DNA of 64,000 bases from contig NZ_CP006911.1 in the NCBI RefSeq assembly GCF_001281385.1, forward strand, positions 248,001 to 312,000, read 5' to 3'. The stretch comes from Candidatus Pseudothioglobus singularis PS1. GTDB lineage: Bacteria > Pseudomonadota > Gammaproteobacteria > PS1 > Pseudothioglobaceae. The notes under the pieces were generated by a model, which worked only from the letters and a program-made list of their open reading frames with translations, was not told where the DNA came from and searched no databases. Both the position numbers and the translations under genes were made by a program. Positions 18,731 through 29,523 of this stretch are shown one piece after another (position 1 is the first letter of the stretch; every line of letters starts with the position of its first letter).

Positions 18731-20055
18731 GAAGAGTTTTCGCTATTTACTAAATTATCAACTAATTCATTTAGCCGCATCATCCTTGATCCTTTAATTA
18801 GTATTGTGGAGCCTTGATGATTAGTTTGAATTGACTTAAAAATAGAGTTTATATCTTCAAACTGTTGGCCCTGATATTCTTTAGCGTCTTCTCCAATTGT
18901 TAACAGATGATCAATCTTGGATTGACGAACATAGTTACCGATTTCTTGATGCAATTTTTGTGAATCTATACCGAGTTCACCCATAGATCCAAGCACCAAA
19001 ACTTTCTCCCCAGAAAAATTACCAATACAATCTATTGCAGCCTTCATTGACTCTGGGTTTGCGTTATAGCTATCGTCAAGTATCTTAAAATTCTCAAGTT
19101 CAATCAACTCTAGTCGGCCTTTTTCTGGCAGGGTATTTTCAAGGCCTTTTTTAATAACATCTGGCTCAATTCCAAGTGCAATGGCACAAGCAGCAGCAGC
19201 CAATGCATTGTCAACCTGATGCAGTCCAATCATAGAAAGATTTACATTCAAAGAAGCATTACTATGGTTAAGATTGAAGTTGATGCGAGATTTGGATCCA
19301 GTGATTTCACTTGGATATATCCCGCTACCCTTACCAAAAAAGGTGAGACTCTGGGTGTTAGACATTTCATGCCAGGTTTCTTTGTGCGGAGAGGCAATAT
19401 TTATTAGGGCTACACCATCTTTAGTTAATGATTCTAATATTTCTCCTTTAGCTTTTACTAGGTTTTCTTCGCTTCCAAATTCACCTAAATGAGCGTTATT
19501 CGCATTGGTAATGATTGAAATATTTGGACTCGCAATGGAGCATAATAGTGAGATTTCATGTTGATGATTTGCACCCATCTCAATAATGCAGTACTTGTGC
19601 CTCTCTTCCAGCTCAAGGAGTGTTTTTGGAACACCAAGGTGATTGTTAAGATTGCCTTTTGTTGATAGAGTAGGCGCAGCAATCGACAAAATAGAGTTGA
19701 GCATATTCTTAGTCGAAGTTTTGCCATTACTTCCCGTGATTGCAATGACAATGGGGGAGTGAGATTGGCGATGCCAGGCCGCAATATCTTGGTAAGCCTT
19801 CTCAGTATTTTTGACTTGGATCACAGGTAAGTTTGAATGAATTTTCTTATGAGCAATGATTGCAATTGCGCCTAACTCTTCTGCGTTTTGTGCAAAGGTA
19901 TGGGCATCAAAATTTGGACCCTCCAGTGCGATGAAAAGTTTCCCATTGATATCTGCCCTGGTATCAGTACAGACCCCATTAAACTCTCTAGCTTCGTTAC
20001 TATTTAACTTGCCATTTACAACCTCAGCAATTTTTTGGATATTAGTTGAGAGCAT
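18727..20055 (-). CDS. murF: UDP-N-acetylmuramoyl-tripeptide--D-alanyl-D-alanine ligase
   Basis: 442 aa. MurF adds D-Ala-D-Ala to the UDP-MurNAc-tripeptide in peptidoglycan synthesis. The Mur-ligase P-loop is TGSNGKTST at residues 107-115. The central domain has EMGANHQHEI and ITNANNAHLG, and the C-terminal domain LDDSYNANPESM. It begins 14 bp inside murE, so the two are coupled. The usual next gene, mraY, is not found; tRNA-Arg and pgsA follow, so the dcw cluster is broken at this point. Confidence 0.97.
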   Translation of the reverse strand: MLSTNIQKIAEVVNGKLNSNEAREFNGVCTDTRADINGKLFIALEGPNFDAHTFAQNAEELGAIAIIAHKKIHSNLPVIQVKNTEKAYQDIAAWHRQSHSPIVIAITGSNGKTSTKNMLNSILSIAAPTLSTKGNLNNHLGVPKTLLELEERHKYCIIEMGANHQHEISLLCSIASPNISIITNANNAHLGEFGSEENLVKAKGEILESLTKDGVALINIASPHKETWHEMSNTQSLTFFGKGSGIYPSEITGSKSRINFNLNHSNASLNVNLSMIGLHQVDNALAAAACAIALGIEPDVIKKGLENTLPEKGRLELIELENFKILDDSYNANPESMKAAIDCIGNFSGEKVLVLGSMGELGIDSQKLHQEIGNYVRQSKIDHLLTIGEDAKEYQGQQFEDINSIFKSIQTNHQGSTILIKGSRMMRLNELVDNLVNSENSS

Positions 20056-21430
20056 TCAATACTTCCTCAATGTCACTAAACTGAAGAGTTTTGGACCCTA
20101 TAACTTGAGTCGTTTCATGACCTTTACCGGCTACCAGCAGTGCCTCTTCTTCACCAAGTGTCTGGACGGCTGATTTGATTGCATCACCCCGATCTAAGAT
20201 GACCTGAACATCATTTTCAACTTTTGTTCCTGCCAGAATATCATTCACGATTGACTGAGGGTCCTCACTCCTAGGATTGTCATTAGTTAAGATAATGCTG
20301 TCAGCAGTCTCACTCGCTATCTTGCCCATAATCTGTCTTTTGCCTTTATCTCTATCACCACCACAGCCAAATAGGACCCTAATTTTGAATTCTGGGTAGT
20401 GTGTCTTAAGTGTAGAAAGGGCATTATCGAGTGCATCTGGCGTATGGGCATAGTCTACCCAAATGTGAGAGTTTTCTAGCTGCTGCATTCTTCCGGGCGG
20501 CGGTGAAAGCTCTGCCAGAAAAGGAATAATTTGATCGTCACTGTATCCCAAGCATTTGACACTTTGATAAGCAGCCATCGCATTCGAAAGATTAAACTCT
20601 CCAACTAAGGGCAACTCAAAGACGTAATTATTGAGCTGACAAATAAAACCATTCTCACTATTCTTAAAGAATTCTAAATCATCAAGCCCAAACGTTATTG
20701 GATTCTTGTCCGAGGCATTATCTAAAAAGTATTGATGGCTTTCATCATCCCGATTAATAATAGCTTTTTTTGAGAAGCCATTCTTAAATAGTTTGACTTT
20801 GGCCTCTCGATAATTGTCCATTGTCTCATGGTAATCAAGATGATCTTGAGTCAGGTTAGTAAAAATGCCCTGAATAAATGAAAGCCCCTCAAGTCGATCT
20901 TGTATGAGCGCATGAGAAGAGGCCTCAATGATGGCTAGCTTTATTCCCTGATTCCAGTATTCTTCAAGTGAACTGTATATTGAGAAGATGTCTGGCGTTG
21001 TATTAACACTCTTCTTATCCACCTTGCTGATTCCCAGAGTTCCGATGACGCCATTATCAACCTCTAAGAAATCTAGTAACTGCGAAATGTAATGACTGAC
21101 AGAGGTCTTGCCATTTGTTCCAGTAACTGCAATGAGATCAACATTCTTTGCTTGTGTGTAAAAATTTTGAGCAAGCTTAGATAGGTGCGTCTTGAGGTTA
21201 TCAATGCGTATAGTGGGAACATCACATTCAAAGTCTTTTCCCTCTATTAAAACTGCTACGCAGCCATTCTCAATGGCGCTGTCGATATACTCTACACCAT
21301 GACTATTCTCACCTTGAAGCGCAATAAATAAATCACCTTTAGAAAGTGTATTCGAATTAAGCGAAATCCCAGAAACGTCGAATATTTCAGCTGTTTGATG
21401 AATGCTAGATAAAAGGGTTTTAATGTCCAT
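20042..21430 (-). CDS. murE: UDP-MurNAc-L-Ala-D-Glu:meso-diaminopimelate ligase
   Basis: 462 aa. MurE adds the third residue of the peptidoglycan stem. The P-loop TGTNGKTS sits at residues 103-110. NLTQDHLDYHETMDNYREAK is characteristic, and the DNPR motif (TNDNPRSEDP) indicates meso-diaminopimelate as the amino acid, as in Gram-negative bacteria. It overlaps murF and lies 34 bp downstream of kdsD on the same strand. Confidence 0.97.
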   Translation of the reverse strand: MDIKTLLSSIHQTAEIFDVSGISLNSNTLSKGDLFIALQGENSHGVEYIDSAIENGCVAVLIEGKDFECDVPTIRIDNLKTHLSKLAQNFYTQAKNVDLIAVTGTNGKTSVSHYISQLLDFLEVDNGVIGTLGISKVDKKSVNTTPDIFSIYSSLEEYWNQGIKLAIIEASSHALIQDRLEGLSFIQGIFTNLTQDHLDYHETMDNYREAKVKLFKNGFSKKAIINRDDESHQYFLDNASDKNPITFGLDDLEFFKNSENGFICQLNNYVFELPLVGEFNLSNAMAAYQSVKCLGYSDDQIIPFLAELSPPPGRMQQLENSHIWVDYAHTPDALDNALSTLKTHYPEFKIRVLFGCGGDRDKGKRQIMGKIASETADSIILTNDNPRSEDPQSIVNDILAGTKVENDVQVILDRGDAIKSAVQTLGEEEALLVAGKGHETTQVIGSKTLQFSDIEEVLNALN

Positions 21431-21464
21431 TGTTATTAAAACCTATTAAGGTAATTTATACTTA

Positions 21465-22430
21465 TTAAAATAATTTTGCTTGAATCAAAGTATGCATGTT
21501 GATTGCGCCAACTATATTGTTACTTGAGTCAACAACTGGCAATGAGTTTAAGCTGTATTTCTCCATCAACTTCATTGCGATTAATGCAGGTTCTTGTGGC
21601 TCAATGGACTTGCAATCTATGGTCATGACATCTCCAATGGCTACCTTCTGAAAATCGACATTGGACTCCAACGCCCTTCTTAAGTCACCATCTGTAAAGA
21701 TCCCTATAAGCTTTTCATTTTCAGAAATGAGAACCATTCCAAGCGCCTTTTCACTCATCACTAAAAGGCTATCAATAAGGAGCGTCTCTTTAGAGACCAT
21801 TGGAATATCTTTCCCTGATTTCATAATGCTGGAAACAAGGGTAAGGAGTCTTCTGCCTAGAGATCCTGAAGGATGAGACATGGCAAAATCTTCTGATGTG
21901 AAATTGTTTGAAGAGATAAGCGATACAGCAATGGCATCCCCCATCACCAAGGCAACTGTCGTGCTCGAAGTTGGCGCTAAATTGTGAGGGCACGCTTCCT
22001 TATCAACGCTGACATCCAAATGAAAATCACTTGATGAGGCGATTGAAGAGTTAGCATTCCCTGTCATACTGATAATAGGTACATTCATTCTTTTGATGCC
22101 TGGGAGCAGTGCAATAATCTCATCTGACTCCCCAGAATAAGAAATCATAATAACAACATCGTCATGACTCACCATCCCAAGATCACCGTGACCAGCTTCT
22201 CCTGGGTGTAAGTAGAAAGCAGGAGTCCCTGTAGATGCCAAGGTTGAAGAGATTTTTTTAGCAATATGGCCAGACTTACCCATTCCAATCAGAACAACTT
22301 TCCCCATACAGCTTTTGAGAGTATGACAAACGTCGATAAAATTTTGATCAATTCTGTCCTTTAAAAGTAAAACAGAGTCAGACTCAGTTTGAATGACTTC
22401 TTTAGCAATATCGATTAATGATTTACCCAC
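21465..22430 (-). CDS. kdsD: Arabinose-5-phosphate isomerase (KdsD/KpsF type)
   Basis: 321 aa with a GTG start. The sugar-isomerase domain (residues about 30-165) has GMGKSGHIAKKISSTLASTG and HPGEAGHGDLGM; two CBS domains follow (about 200-321), with IFTDGDLRRAL. It makes arabinose 5-phosphate for the Kdo sugar of lipopolysaccharide, so the cell has a Gram-negative outer membrane. In E. coli kdsD precedes kdsC and the lpt genes; here it precedes murE-murF. Divergent from the phosphatase gene across 119 bp. Confidence 0.94.
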   Translation of the reverse strand: MGKSLIDIAKEVIQTESDSVLLLKDRIDQNFIDVCHTLKSCMGKVVLIGMGKSGHIAKKISSTLASTGTPAFYLHPGEAGHGDLGMVSHDDVVIMISYSGESDEIIALLPGIKRMNVPIISMTGNANSSIASSSDFHLDVSVDKEACPHNLAPTSSTTVALVMGDAIAVSLISSNNFTSEDFAMSHPSGSLGRRLLTLVSSIMKSGKDIPMVSKETLLIDSLLVMSEKALGMVLISENEKLIGIFTDGDLRRALESNVDFQKVAIGDVMTIDCKSIEPQEPALIAMKLMEKYSLNSLPVVDSSNNIVGAINMHTLIQAKLF

Positions 22431-22549
22431 AGGCTCAGTAGAATTGGTCTTTGTTATGTATATAGATTATAAATATTATTTAACAAGAATGGGTTATATA
22501 ATCTCGATATGGAAAATTTTTTATTATTTATATTGTCTGAGCTAAGTTA

Positions 22550-23032
22550 GTGGAATTAAAAAATAAAGTTCTATTTGTTTGCATGGGTAATATTTGTCGC
22601 TCACCTACAGCAGAGGGTGCTTTTAGATCAATTGTTGAAAAAAATACTAAGTCACAATATTTTGAAATAGACTCAGCTGGGACGCATGCATATCATATAG
22701 GTAATTCACCTGATCAAAGATCCCAACAAGCTGCGATTAAAAATGGTATTGATTTGTCAAGCCAGAGAGCACGTCAAGTTCATGAGAGTGACTTTTATTA
22801 CTATGACTTTATTATTGCCATGGATTCTGACAACCTTGGGAGATTGAAATCAATCTGCCCTAAGGATAGTTATTCAAAGATTAAATTAATGTTAGATTAT
22901 TCTAATGATTACCCTGGCGCTAGTGTTCCTGACCCCTACTATGAAGGGAAATTTGATGAAGTCTTCAAAATGGTCCACTCAGCCTGTTTGTCTTTTTATG
23001 AAAGTATCGAAAAAAAGACCAATATTCATTGA
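22550..23032 (+). CDS. Low-molecular-weight protein-tyrosine phosphatase
   Basis: 160 aa, GTG start. The catalytic P-loop C-x5-R is VCMGNICRSP (Cys11, Arg17) and the general-acid Asp is in VPDPYYEG near residue 125. No ATG lies before the conserved VLFVCMGN strand, so the GTG is needed. These enzymes remove phosphate from protein tyrosines and often act with polysaccharide-export tyrosine kinases; none is adjacent here. The -35 box of the str operon promoter overlaps its last codons. Confidence 0.93.
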   Translation: MELKNKVLFVCMGNICRSPTAEGAFRSIVEKNTKSQYFEIDSAGTHAYHIGNSPDQRSQQAAIKNGIDLSSQRARQVHESDFYYYDFIIAMDSDNLGRLKSICPKDSYSKIKLMLDYSNDYPGASVPDPYYEGKFDEVFKMVHSACLSFYESIEKKTNIH

Positions 23033-23058
23033 CATCGTAGATACCACCAAAGTATAAT
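23029..23058 (+). promoter_or_regulatory. Strong promoter of the str operon
   Basis: TTGACA at 23029-23034 and TATAAT at 23053-23058, both perfect consensus, with an 18-base spacer. Transcription would start near 23065, leaving an untranslated leader of about 55 bases before rpsL. The -35 box overlaps the stop codon of the upstream phosphatase gene. Confidence 0.85.
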
Positions 23059-23120
23059 TGCCGGCTTTATTCACCCCAAAGTGGGCGAAAAACTAAATAT
23101 ACATTGGAGTATAAACCTTT

Positions 23121-23495
23121 ATGTCAACGATTAACCAATTGGTACGAAAGCCGAGAAGTAAGAAGATAGTTAAAACTGGTGTTCCTGCATTAGACAGCTG
23201 CCCGCAAAAGCGTGGGGTATGCACTCGAGTCTATACTACAACTCCAAAAAAACCAAACTCTGCTCTTAGAAAGGTTGCTCGTGTAAGACTGACTAACTCT
23301 GCTGAAGTTACTACTTACATCGGTGGTGAAGGTCACAATCTTCAAGAGCACTCTGTGATTCTTATCCGTGGTGGTCGTGTAAAGGATTTACCTGGTGTTC
23401 GTTACCACACTGTTCGTGGTGCACTAGATACAACAGGTGTTGATGGAAGAATGCAAGGCCGTTCAAAATACGGTACTAAGAGACCTAAAAAATAA
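23121..23495 (+). CDS. rpsL: Ribosomal protein S12
   Basis: 124 aa, full length. S12 lines the decoding centre. The conserved [18 protein letters not shown] and [10 protein letters not shown] segments are intact, including the lysines where streptomycin-resistance changes occur in other species; both are wild type here. First gene of rpsL-rpsG-fusA-tuf, 62 bp downstream of the TATAAT box. Confidence 0.99.
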   Translation: MSTINQLVRKPRSKKIVKTGVPALDSCPQKRGVCTRVYTTTPKKPNSALRKVARVRLTNSAEVTTYIGGEGHNLQEHSVILIRGGRVKDLPGVRYHTVRGALDTTGVDGRMQGRSKYGTKRPKK

Positions 23496-23502
23496 TTTTT
23501 AA

Positions 23503-23982
<480 letters not shown>

Positions 23983-23997
23983 TTTAAGGAATCAATC

Positions 23998-26100
23998 ATG
24001 GCAAGAATCACACCTATTAATCGTTATCGTAATGTCGGAATCATGGCACATATTGATGCCGGAAAGACAACTACAACTGAACGTATTCTTTTATATACAG
24101 GTCGTACTCACAAAATTGGTGAGGTTCACGACGGAAGTGCAACAATGGACTGGATGGAGCAGGAGCAAGAAAGAGGGATTACAATTACTTCAGCTGCAAC
24201 AACATGTTTCTGGAATGGTATGGATGGTCAATTTGATGATCATCGTGTCAATATTATTGATACCCCAGGACACGTGGACTTTACGATTGAAGTCGAAAGG
24301 TCACTTAAAGTATTAGACGGCGCTTGCGCCGTTGTTTGTGCGGTTGGCGGAGTAGAGCCTCAATCAGAAACAGTTTGGAGACAAGCTAACAAATATAACG
24401 TTCCAAGAATCGGCTTTGTTAATAAGATGGACCGAGCAGGTGCAGATTTCTTGAGAGTTGTTGAACAAGTTAAAACTAGATTAGGTGCTAACCCTGTTCC
24501 AATGCAAATTGCTATTGGTGCAGAGGATGCTTTCGAGGGTGTTGTTGACCTTATTAGAATGAAAGCAATTTATTGGAATGAAGCAGACCAAGGAGCTACC
24601 TATGAAGTAAAGGATGTACCTGCTGAGCTTCAGGACCTAGCCGATGAGAAGCGTGAATTCATGATTGAATCTGCGGCTGAGGCAACAGAAGAATTAATGG
24701 AAAGTTATCTTGAAGAAGGTACTCTGACTGATGACGAAATTAAAGAAGGTATCCGTTTACAAACAATTGCGAATGAAATCATTCCTATGTTTTGTGGTAC
24801 TGCATTTAAAAACAAAGGCGTTCAGGCTGTTCTAGACGCAATGATTATGTATATGCCTTCTCCGTTAGATGTTGAGCCAATTAGTGGAATCTTAGATGAT
24901 GCAGCTGAAACTGTTGCGCCAAGAATTCCAACAGATACTGAGCCGTTTGCTGCATTAGCTTTCAAAATTGCGACTGACCCGTTCGTGGGCAACTTAACTT
25001 TCTTCAGAGTTTACTCAGGTGTCTTGAAGTCAGGTGATTTTGTATACAACTCATCGAAAGACAAGAAAGAGCGCATCGGTCGTATTGTACAAATGCACTC
25101 TAATGACCGTGAAGAGATTAAGGAAGTAAGAGCCGGAGACATCGCAGCTGCGATTGGTCTTAAAGATGTGACTACTGGTGATACATTGTGTGACATGAAG
25201 GACAAAATTGTTCTTGAAAGAATGGAATTTCCTGAGCCGGTTATTGCTGTTGCTGTTGAACCTAAAACTAAGGTTGACCAAGAGAAGATGGGTATTGCTC
25301 TAGGTAAGCTCGCTAACGAAGATCCATCGTTCAGAGTTTCATCAGATGAAGAGTCTGGCCAAACTATTATTGCTGGTATGGGCGAACTTCACTTAGACAT
25401 CATCGTTGATCGTATGATGCGTGAGTTTGATGTTGAGTGTAATGTTGGTGCGCCTCAAGTGGCATACCGTGAAACAATTACGACTCTAGTCGAGCACGAA
25501 CATAAGTTTGCTAAACAGTCTGGTGGTCGTGGTCAGTACGGACATGTCTATCTGCGAATAGAGCCTCAAGAGCCAGGAACTGGCTATGAGTTTGTTGATG
25601 AAATTAAAGGTGGTGTTATTCCTAAGGAATATGTTCCAGCGGTCAACAAAGGTGTTCAGGAGCAGATGCAGAATGGTGTTATTGCTGGCTTCCCATTAGT
25701 TGACGTTAAGGTAACAGTCTATGACGGCTCATACCATGATGTTGACTCTAATGAAATGGCATTTAAAATTGCTGCTTCAATGTGTATCAGAGAGGGTGTG
25801 AAACTTGCTAATCCTCAACTGCTTGAGCCTATGATGAAAGTTGAAGTTTCAACACCTGAAGATTACATGGGTGATGTGATGGGTGATCTCAACCGTCGCA
25901 GAGGTATTGTAAGTGCGATGGATGATACGCCTGCTGGAAAGCAAATTAGAGCTGAAGTACCTTTAGCTGAAATGTTTGGCTATGCGACAGACCTTCGTTC
26001 TATGTCACAAGGACGTGCAAACTATTCAATGGAGTTTGCTAAATATACTGCGGCTCCAAGAAATGTTGCAGAAGATGTTATTGAAAAATTAAATTCTTAA
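23998..26100 (+). CDS. fusA: Translation elongation factor G
   Basis: 700 aa. GTPase motifs are AHIDAGKTT (G1), the [10 protein letters not shown] switch (G2), DTPGHVDF (G3) and NKMD (G4). Domains II to V follow, with the domain IV stretch [10 protein letters not shown] and C-terminal [20 protein letters not shown]. It drives translocation of tRNA and mRNA on the ribosome. Only 15 bp separate it from rpsG and 13 bp from tuf. Confidence 0.99.
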   Translation: MARITPINRYRNVGIMAHIDAGKTTTTERILLYTGRTHKIGEVHDGSATMDWMEQEQERGITITSAATTCFWNGMDGQFDDHRVNIIDTPGHVDFTIEVERSLKVLDGACAVVCAVGGVEPQSETVWRQANKYNVPRIGFVNKMDRAGADFLRVVEQVKTRLGANPVPMQIAIGAEDAFEGVVDLIRMKAIYWNEADQGATYEVKDVPAELQDLADEKREFMIESAAEATEELMESYLEEGTLTDDEIKEGIRLQTIANEIIPMFCGTAFKNKGVQAVLDAMIMYMPSPLDVEPISGILDDAAETVAPRIPTDTEPFAALAFKIATDPFVGNLTFFRVYSGVLKSGDFVYNSSKDKKERIGRIVQMHSNDREEIKEVRAGDIAAAIGLKDVTTGDTLCDMKDKIVLERMEFPEPVIAVAVEPKTKVDQEKMGIALGKLANEDPSFRVSSDEESGQTIIAGMGELHLDIIVDRMMREFDVECNVGAPQVAYRETITTLVEHEHKFAKQSGGRGQYGHVYLRIEPQEPGTGYEFVDEIKGGVIPKEYVPAVNKGVQEQMQNGVIAGFPLVDVKVTVYDGSYHDVDSNEMAFKIAASMCIREGVKLANPQLLEPMMKVEVSTPEDYMGDVMGDLNRRRGIVSAMDDTPAGKQIRAEVPLAEMFGYATDLRSMSQGRANYSMEFAKYTAAPRNVAEDVIEKLNS

Positions 26101-26113
26101 TCGGGGATTAAAA

Positions 26114-27304
26114 ATGGCAAAAGAAAAATTTGAAAGAACCAAACCACACGTAAATGTGGGAACAATTGGTCACGTTGACCATGGTAAAACGACTTTAACT
26201 GCAGCCCTTACTAAGGTGATGGCTGAAGCCCGTGGCGGTGAGTTCAAGGATTACGCAGATATTGATAATGCTCCTGAAGAAAGAGAGCGTGGTATCACTA
26301 TCTCAACAGCACACGTAGAGTATGAGTCAGAAGCTCGTCACTACGCACACGTTGACTGTCCAGGACACGCTGACTATGTAAAGAACATGATTACAGGCGC
26401 TGCACAGATGGACGGCGCTATTATTGTAATCGCTGCTACTGATGGACCAATGGCTCAAACACGTGAGCACATTCTATTGTCTCGTCAGGTCGGTGTTCCA
26501 TATATTGTTGTTTACATGAATAAAGCGGATATGGTTGACGATGAAGAACTCGTTGAACTTGTTGAAATGGAAATCCGTGAGCTTCTAACAGAATATGAAT
26601 TCCCAGGTGATGACACGCCGGTTGTTTTTGGTTCAGCACTAAAAGCACTCGAGGGTGACACATCAGATATCGGTGTTCCTTCAATCCTGAAGTTGGTTGA
26701 AGCGTTAGACACTTATATCCCAACACCAGAGCGTGATACAGATAAGACATTCCTTATGCCAATTGAGGACGTGTTCTCAATCTCAGGTCGTGGAACGGTT
26801 GTTACTGGTCGTATCGAGCGCGGCGTTGTAAACGTGGGTGATGAAATCGAAATCGTAGGTATTAAAGACACTCAGTTGACAACTTGTACAGGTGTTGAAA
26901 TGTTTAGAAAGTTGCTTGACTCAGGTGAAGCAGGTGATAACGTCGGTGTTCTTCTTCGTGGTACCAAGCGTGAAGAAGTTGAGCGTGGTCAAGTACTCGC
27001 TAAGAAAGGTACGATCAACCCGCACACTAAGTTTGAAGCTGAAGTCTATATCTTAAGCAAAGAAGAAGGTGGCCGTCATACGCCATTCTTCAACAACTAT
27101 CGTCCACAGTTCTACTTCAGAACAACAGACGTAACTGGCGCATGTGAATTACCATCAGGTACTGAAATGGTGATGCCAGGCGACAATGTGAAGATGACAG
27201 TTGAGTTACTTGCTCCAATTGCAATGGAAGAGGGTTTAAGATTTGCAATTAGAGAAGGCGGACGCACGGTAGGTGCTGGAGTCGTCTCGAAGATAACAAG
27301 TTAG
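26114..27304 (+). CDS. tuf: Translation elongation factor Tu
   Basis: 396 aa. GTPase motifs [17 protein letters not shown] and NKAD are intact; domain II starts near [11 protein letters not shown] and the C-terminus ends [13 protein letters not shown]-Tu carries aminoacyl-tRNA to the ribosome. It is the last gene of the str operon here, closed by a strong terminator at 27315. Whether a second tuf copy exists elsewhere cannot be told from this window. Confidence 0.99.
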   Translation: MAKEKFERTKPHVNVGTIGHVDHGKTTLTAALTKVMAEARGGEFKDYADIDNAPEERERGITISTAHVEYESEARHYAHVDCPGHADYVKNMITGAAQMDGAIIVIAATDGPMAQTREHILLSRQVGVPYIVVYMNKADMVDDEELVELVEMEIRELLTEYEFPGDDTPVVFGSALKALEGDTSDIGVPSILKLVEALDTYIPTPERDTDKTFLMPIEDVFSISGRGTVVTGRIERGVVNVGDEIEIVGIKDTQLTTCTGVEMFRKLLDSGEAGDNVGVLLRGTKREEVERGQVLAKKGTINPHTKFEAEVYILSKEEGGRHTPFFNNYRPQFYFRTTDVTGACELPSGTEMVMPGDNVKMTVELLAPIAMEEGLRFAIREGGRTVGAGVVSKITS

Positions 27305-27314
27305 TTAAATTAAG

Positions 27315-27347
27315 ACCGTCGAATTATTGTATAATCGACGGTTTTTT
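27315..27347 (+). terminator. Rho-independent terminator behind tuf
   Basis: ACCGTCGA (27315-27322) pairs with TCGACGGT (27335-27342) around a 12-base AT-rich loop, followed by a run of six T residues that begins at the last base of the stem. It separates the str genes from the S10 operon. Confidence 0.9.
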
Positions 27348-27379
27348 CGTTTCGGAAGTTAGATAAGGCAAATAGGCAA

Positions 27380-27691
27380 ATGAGCAATCAAAATATTAGA
27401 ATTAAATTAAAGGCATTTGATCATCGTTTAATCGATAAATCAGCCGTAGAGATTGTAGAGACAGCTAAGCGCACAGGTGCTAGTGTAAGGGGCCCAATCC
27501 CTTTGCCTACAAAGAAAGAACGCTTTACTGTATTGACTTCTCCGCATGTTAACAAAGATGCTAGAGATCAGTACGAGTTAAAAACATATGTTAGGTTGAT
27601 GGATGTAATCAGTCCAACTGATAAAACCGTAGACGCTTTGATGAAATTAGATCTGGCTGCGGGAGTTGACGTAAAAATTCAACTTAACTAA
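27380..27691 (+). CDS. rpsJ: Ribosomal protein S10
   Basis: 103 aa, full length. Family stretches [16 protein letters not shown] and [15 protein letters not shown] are present. S10 (NusE) also joins antitermination complexes with NusB. It is first in the S10 operon. The 32-bp gap after the tuf terminator leaves little room for a promoter, and I see no clear -35/-10 pair. Confidence 0.99.
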   Translation: MSNQNIRIKLKAFDHRLIDKSAVEIVETAKRTGASVRGPIPLPTKKERFTVLTSPHVNKDARDQYELKTYVRLMDVISPTDKTVDALMKLDLAAGVDVKIQLN

Positions 27692-27714
27692 TAGATATAG
27701 ATAGGATTAAGAAA

Positions 27715-28584
27715 ATGGCAATTGCATTAGTAGGACAAAAAGTAGGAATGACGCGACTTATGGCTGATGATGGTTCAGCAGCATCTGTAAGTGTTATAAA
27801 AATAGAACCTAATCGCATAGTGCAGACTAAGTCAGTTGATACTGATGGTTACAATGCAGTGCAAGTGACTACTGGTAGGAAGATGAACAAGAAAGGTGAA
27901 GCCAAAATTGGACGCGTCAGTAGTTCTCTTAAGGGTCACTACGCTAAGGCATCTCAAGAAATAGGCCATGGCCTATGGGAGATGAGAGTAAGCGATACTG
28001 AAATCTCAGCAATGCCTAATCTTGATATTTCATTTTTTGGTGCAGGACACTTCGTTAATGTTACCGGCCAATCTAAAGGTAAAGGTTTTCAAGGTGGTGT
28101 AAAGCGCCATAACTTTAGTATGCAGGATGCAACACACGGTAACTCTATATCTCACCGTGCTATTGGATCTACTGGTCAGTGCCAAGAGCCTGGCCGTGTA
28201 TTTAAAGGTAAAAAAATGGCGGGTCAAATGGGTAACGCTCAGGTGACTGAAGAGTGCCTTGAGATTTTAAGAGTTGATAGTGATCGTAACTTGTTATTAG
28301 TTAAGGGCGCGATTCCAGGGTCAAAAAATGGCTTTGTGAGAGTGTTTTTGTCAGACAAGAAAAATACTGCTAATTCTAAAGTAACCAAAGAGCTTTCAGA
28401 TAAGTTAGCTAATGAAGCCGCAGAAGCTGAAGCAGCAAAAGCAGAGGTTGAGGCAGCAAAAGCTGCAGCAGAAGCTCCAGTTGAAGAAATGGCTCCAGCA
28501 GAAGAAGCGGCTCCAGTAGAGTCGCCAAAAGCAGAGTCAGCTGATGAAGCTGACGAGGGCAAAGATAAAGAAGCTGAAGCTTAA
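27715..28584 (+). CDS. rplC: Ribosomal protein L3 with long acidic C-terminal tail
   Basis: 289 aa, against about 209 in E. coli. The L3 core is complete and ends near residue 215 (VFLSDKKNT). It includes the long central loop [20 protein letters not shown] and [12 protein letters not shown]. Residues about 216-289 form an extra tail rich in Ala and Glu with some Pro, and the last part is strongly acidic. This is unusual for a protein that binds 23S rRNA. No frameshift is seen, and the tail ends 27 bp before rplD. Confidence 0.98.
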   Translation: MAIALVGQKVGMTRLMADDGSAASVSVIKIEPNRIVQTKSVDTDGYNAVQVTTGRKMNKKGEAKIGRVSSSLKGHYAKASQEIGHGLWEMRVSDTEISAMPNLDISFFGAGHFVNVTGQSKGKGFQGGVKRHNFSMQDATHGNSISHRAIGSTGQCQEPGRVFKGKKMAGQMGNAQVTEECLEILRVDSDRNLLLVKGAIPGSKNGFVRVFLSDKKNTANSKVTKELSDKLANEAAEAEAAKAEVEAAKAAAEAPVEEMAPAEEAAPVESPKAESADEADEGKDKEAEA

Positions 28585-28611
28585 AAAAATAGAATATATA
28601 TAGGTCTAGTG

Positions 28612-29226
28612 ATGAAAGTAAAAGTATTGAATCTAAAAACAAACAAATCTACTTCACAAGAAGTTTCTGAAGATATTTTTGGCCGTGACTACAATGAGTC
28701 ACTAGTACATCAAATTACGACTGCTTATATGGCAGGTGGAAGAAGTGGAACGAAGGCGCAAAAAAATCGCTCAGCAGTGAGTGGTGGTGGTAAAAAACCT
28801 TGGAAACAAAAAGGTACTGGCCGTGCAAGAGCGGGAACTTCAAGAGGACCGATTTGGAGAAGTGGTGGAGTAACTTTTGCAGCACAGCCACGCAACTATT
28901 CTCAAAAAGTAAATAAAAAAATGTACAAGGGTGCAATCAGCGTTATTTTTTCTGAGCTCCTTCGCAATGACCGTTTGAAAGTTGTTTCAGATCTTGAAAT
29001 TAAAGAGCCTAAAACAAAAAATATTACATCACTTATGAAATCCTTAGATTTAAAGGATGCTCTTTTGATGACAGACGAGTTAGATGAGAACTTATACTTG
29101 TCTTCACGTAATTTGTACCATGTCGGCGTTTGTGATACACAAAGCATCGATCCAGTCAGTTTAATTGGTTATGAGAATGTAGTTTTAACTAAAGCTGCGT
29201 TAAAGAAAGTTGAGGCAATGTTATGA
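28612..29226 (+). CDS. rplD: Ribosomal protein L4
   Basis: 204 aa from the ATG at 28612. A GTG directly before it (28609) is in frame but too close to the AGG ribosome binding site. The extended loop that lines the exit tunnel is visible ([20 protein letters not shown]). In E. coli L4 represses the S10 operon through its leader; no comparable leader is obvious here. It overlaps rplW by 4 bp. Confidence 0.98.
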   Translation: MKVKVLNLKTNKSTSQEVSEDIFGRDYNESLVHQITTAYMAGGRSGTKAQKNRSAVSGGGKKPWKQKGTGRARAGTSRGPIWRSGGVTFAAQPRNYSQKVNKKMYKGAISVIFSELLRNDRLKVVSDLEIKEPKTKNITSLMKSLDLKDALLMTDELDENLYLSSRNLYHVGVCDTQSIDPVSLIGYENVVLTKAALKKVEAML

Positions 29227-29513
29227 ATCAAGAAAAAGTATTGAGCGTCCTCCTTGGGCCAATCGTTTCTGAAAAAACTACTCTAGCTACGGCTAACAAT
29301 CAGTACGTTTTTAAAGTTAGAACTGATAGCAATAAAAGAGAAATAAGTGCAGCAGTCGAGGAATTGTTTGGTGTTACTGTTGAAGGCGTTACGACTTCAA
29401 ATGTAAAAGGAAAAAAGAAAATTTACAGAGGTAAAACTGGACAGCGTGTTAATTGGAAAAAAGCAGTCGTTAGGGTATCTGAAGGTCAGATGATCGACGC
29501 TACTGCATCATAG
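29223..29513 (+). CDS. rplW: Ribosomal protein L23
   Basis: 96 aa. L23 sits at the polypeptide exit and docks trigger factor and SRP. Family features are GPIVSEKTT near the start and [20 protein letters not shown]. The ATG lies in an ATGA overlap with the rplD stop, so translation is coupled. Confidence 0.98.
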   Translation: MNQEKVLSVLLGPIVSEKTTLATANNQYVFKVRTDSNKREISAAVEELFGVTVEGVTTSNVKGKKKIYRGKTGQRVNWKKAVVRVSEGQMIDATAS

Positions 29514-29523
29514 AGAATTTATT

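Noticed and set aside
23040-23120. Weak CCC/GGG hairpin in the rpsL leader as a regulatory element
   Set aside because: The stem is only three to four base pairs, too short to call.
27327-27336. TATAAT in the loop of the tuf terminator as an rpsJ promoter
   Set aside because: No -35 box lies at a usable distance, and the loop is AT-rich by nature.
28239-28562. Antisense reading frame of 107 residues within rplC
   Set aside because: It is a shadow of the repetitive Ala/Glu coding region. It has no start context and no independent codon signal.
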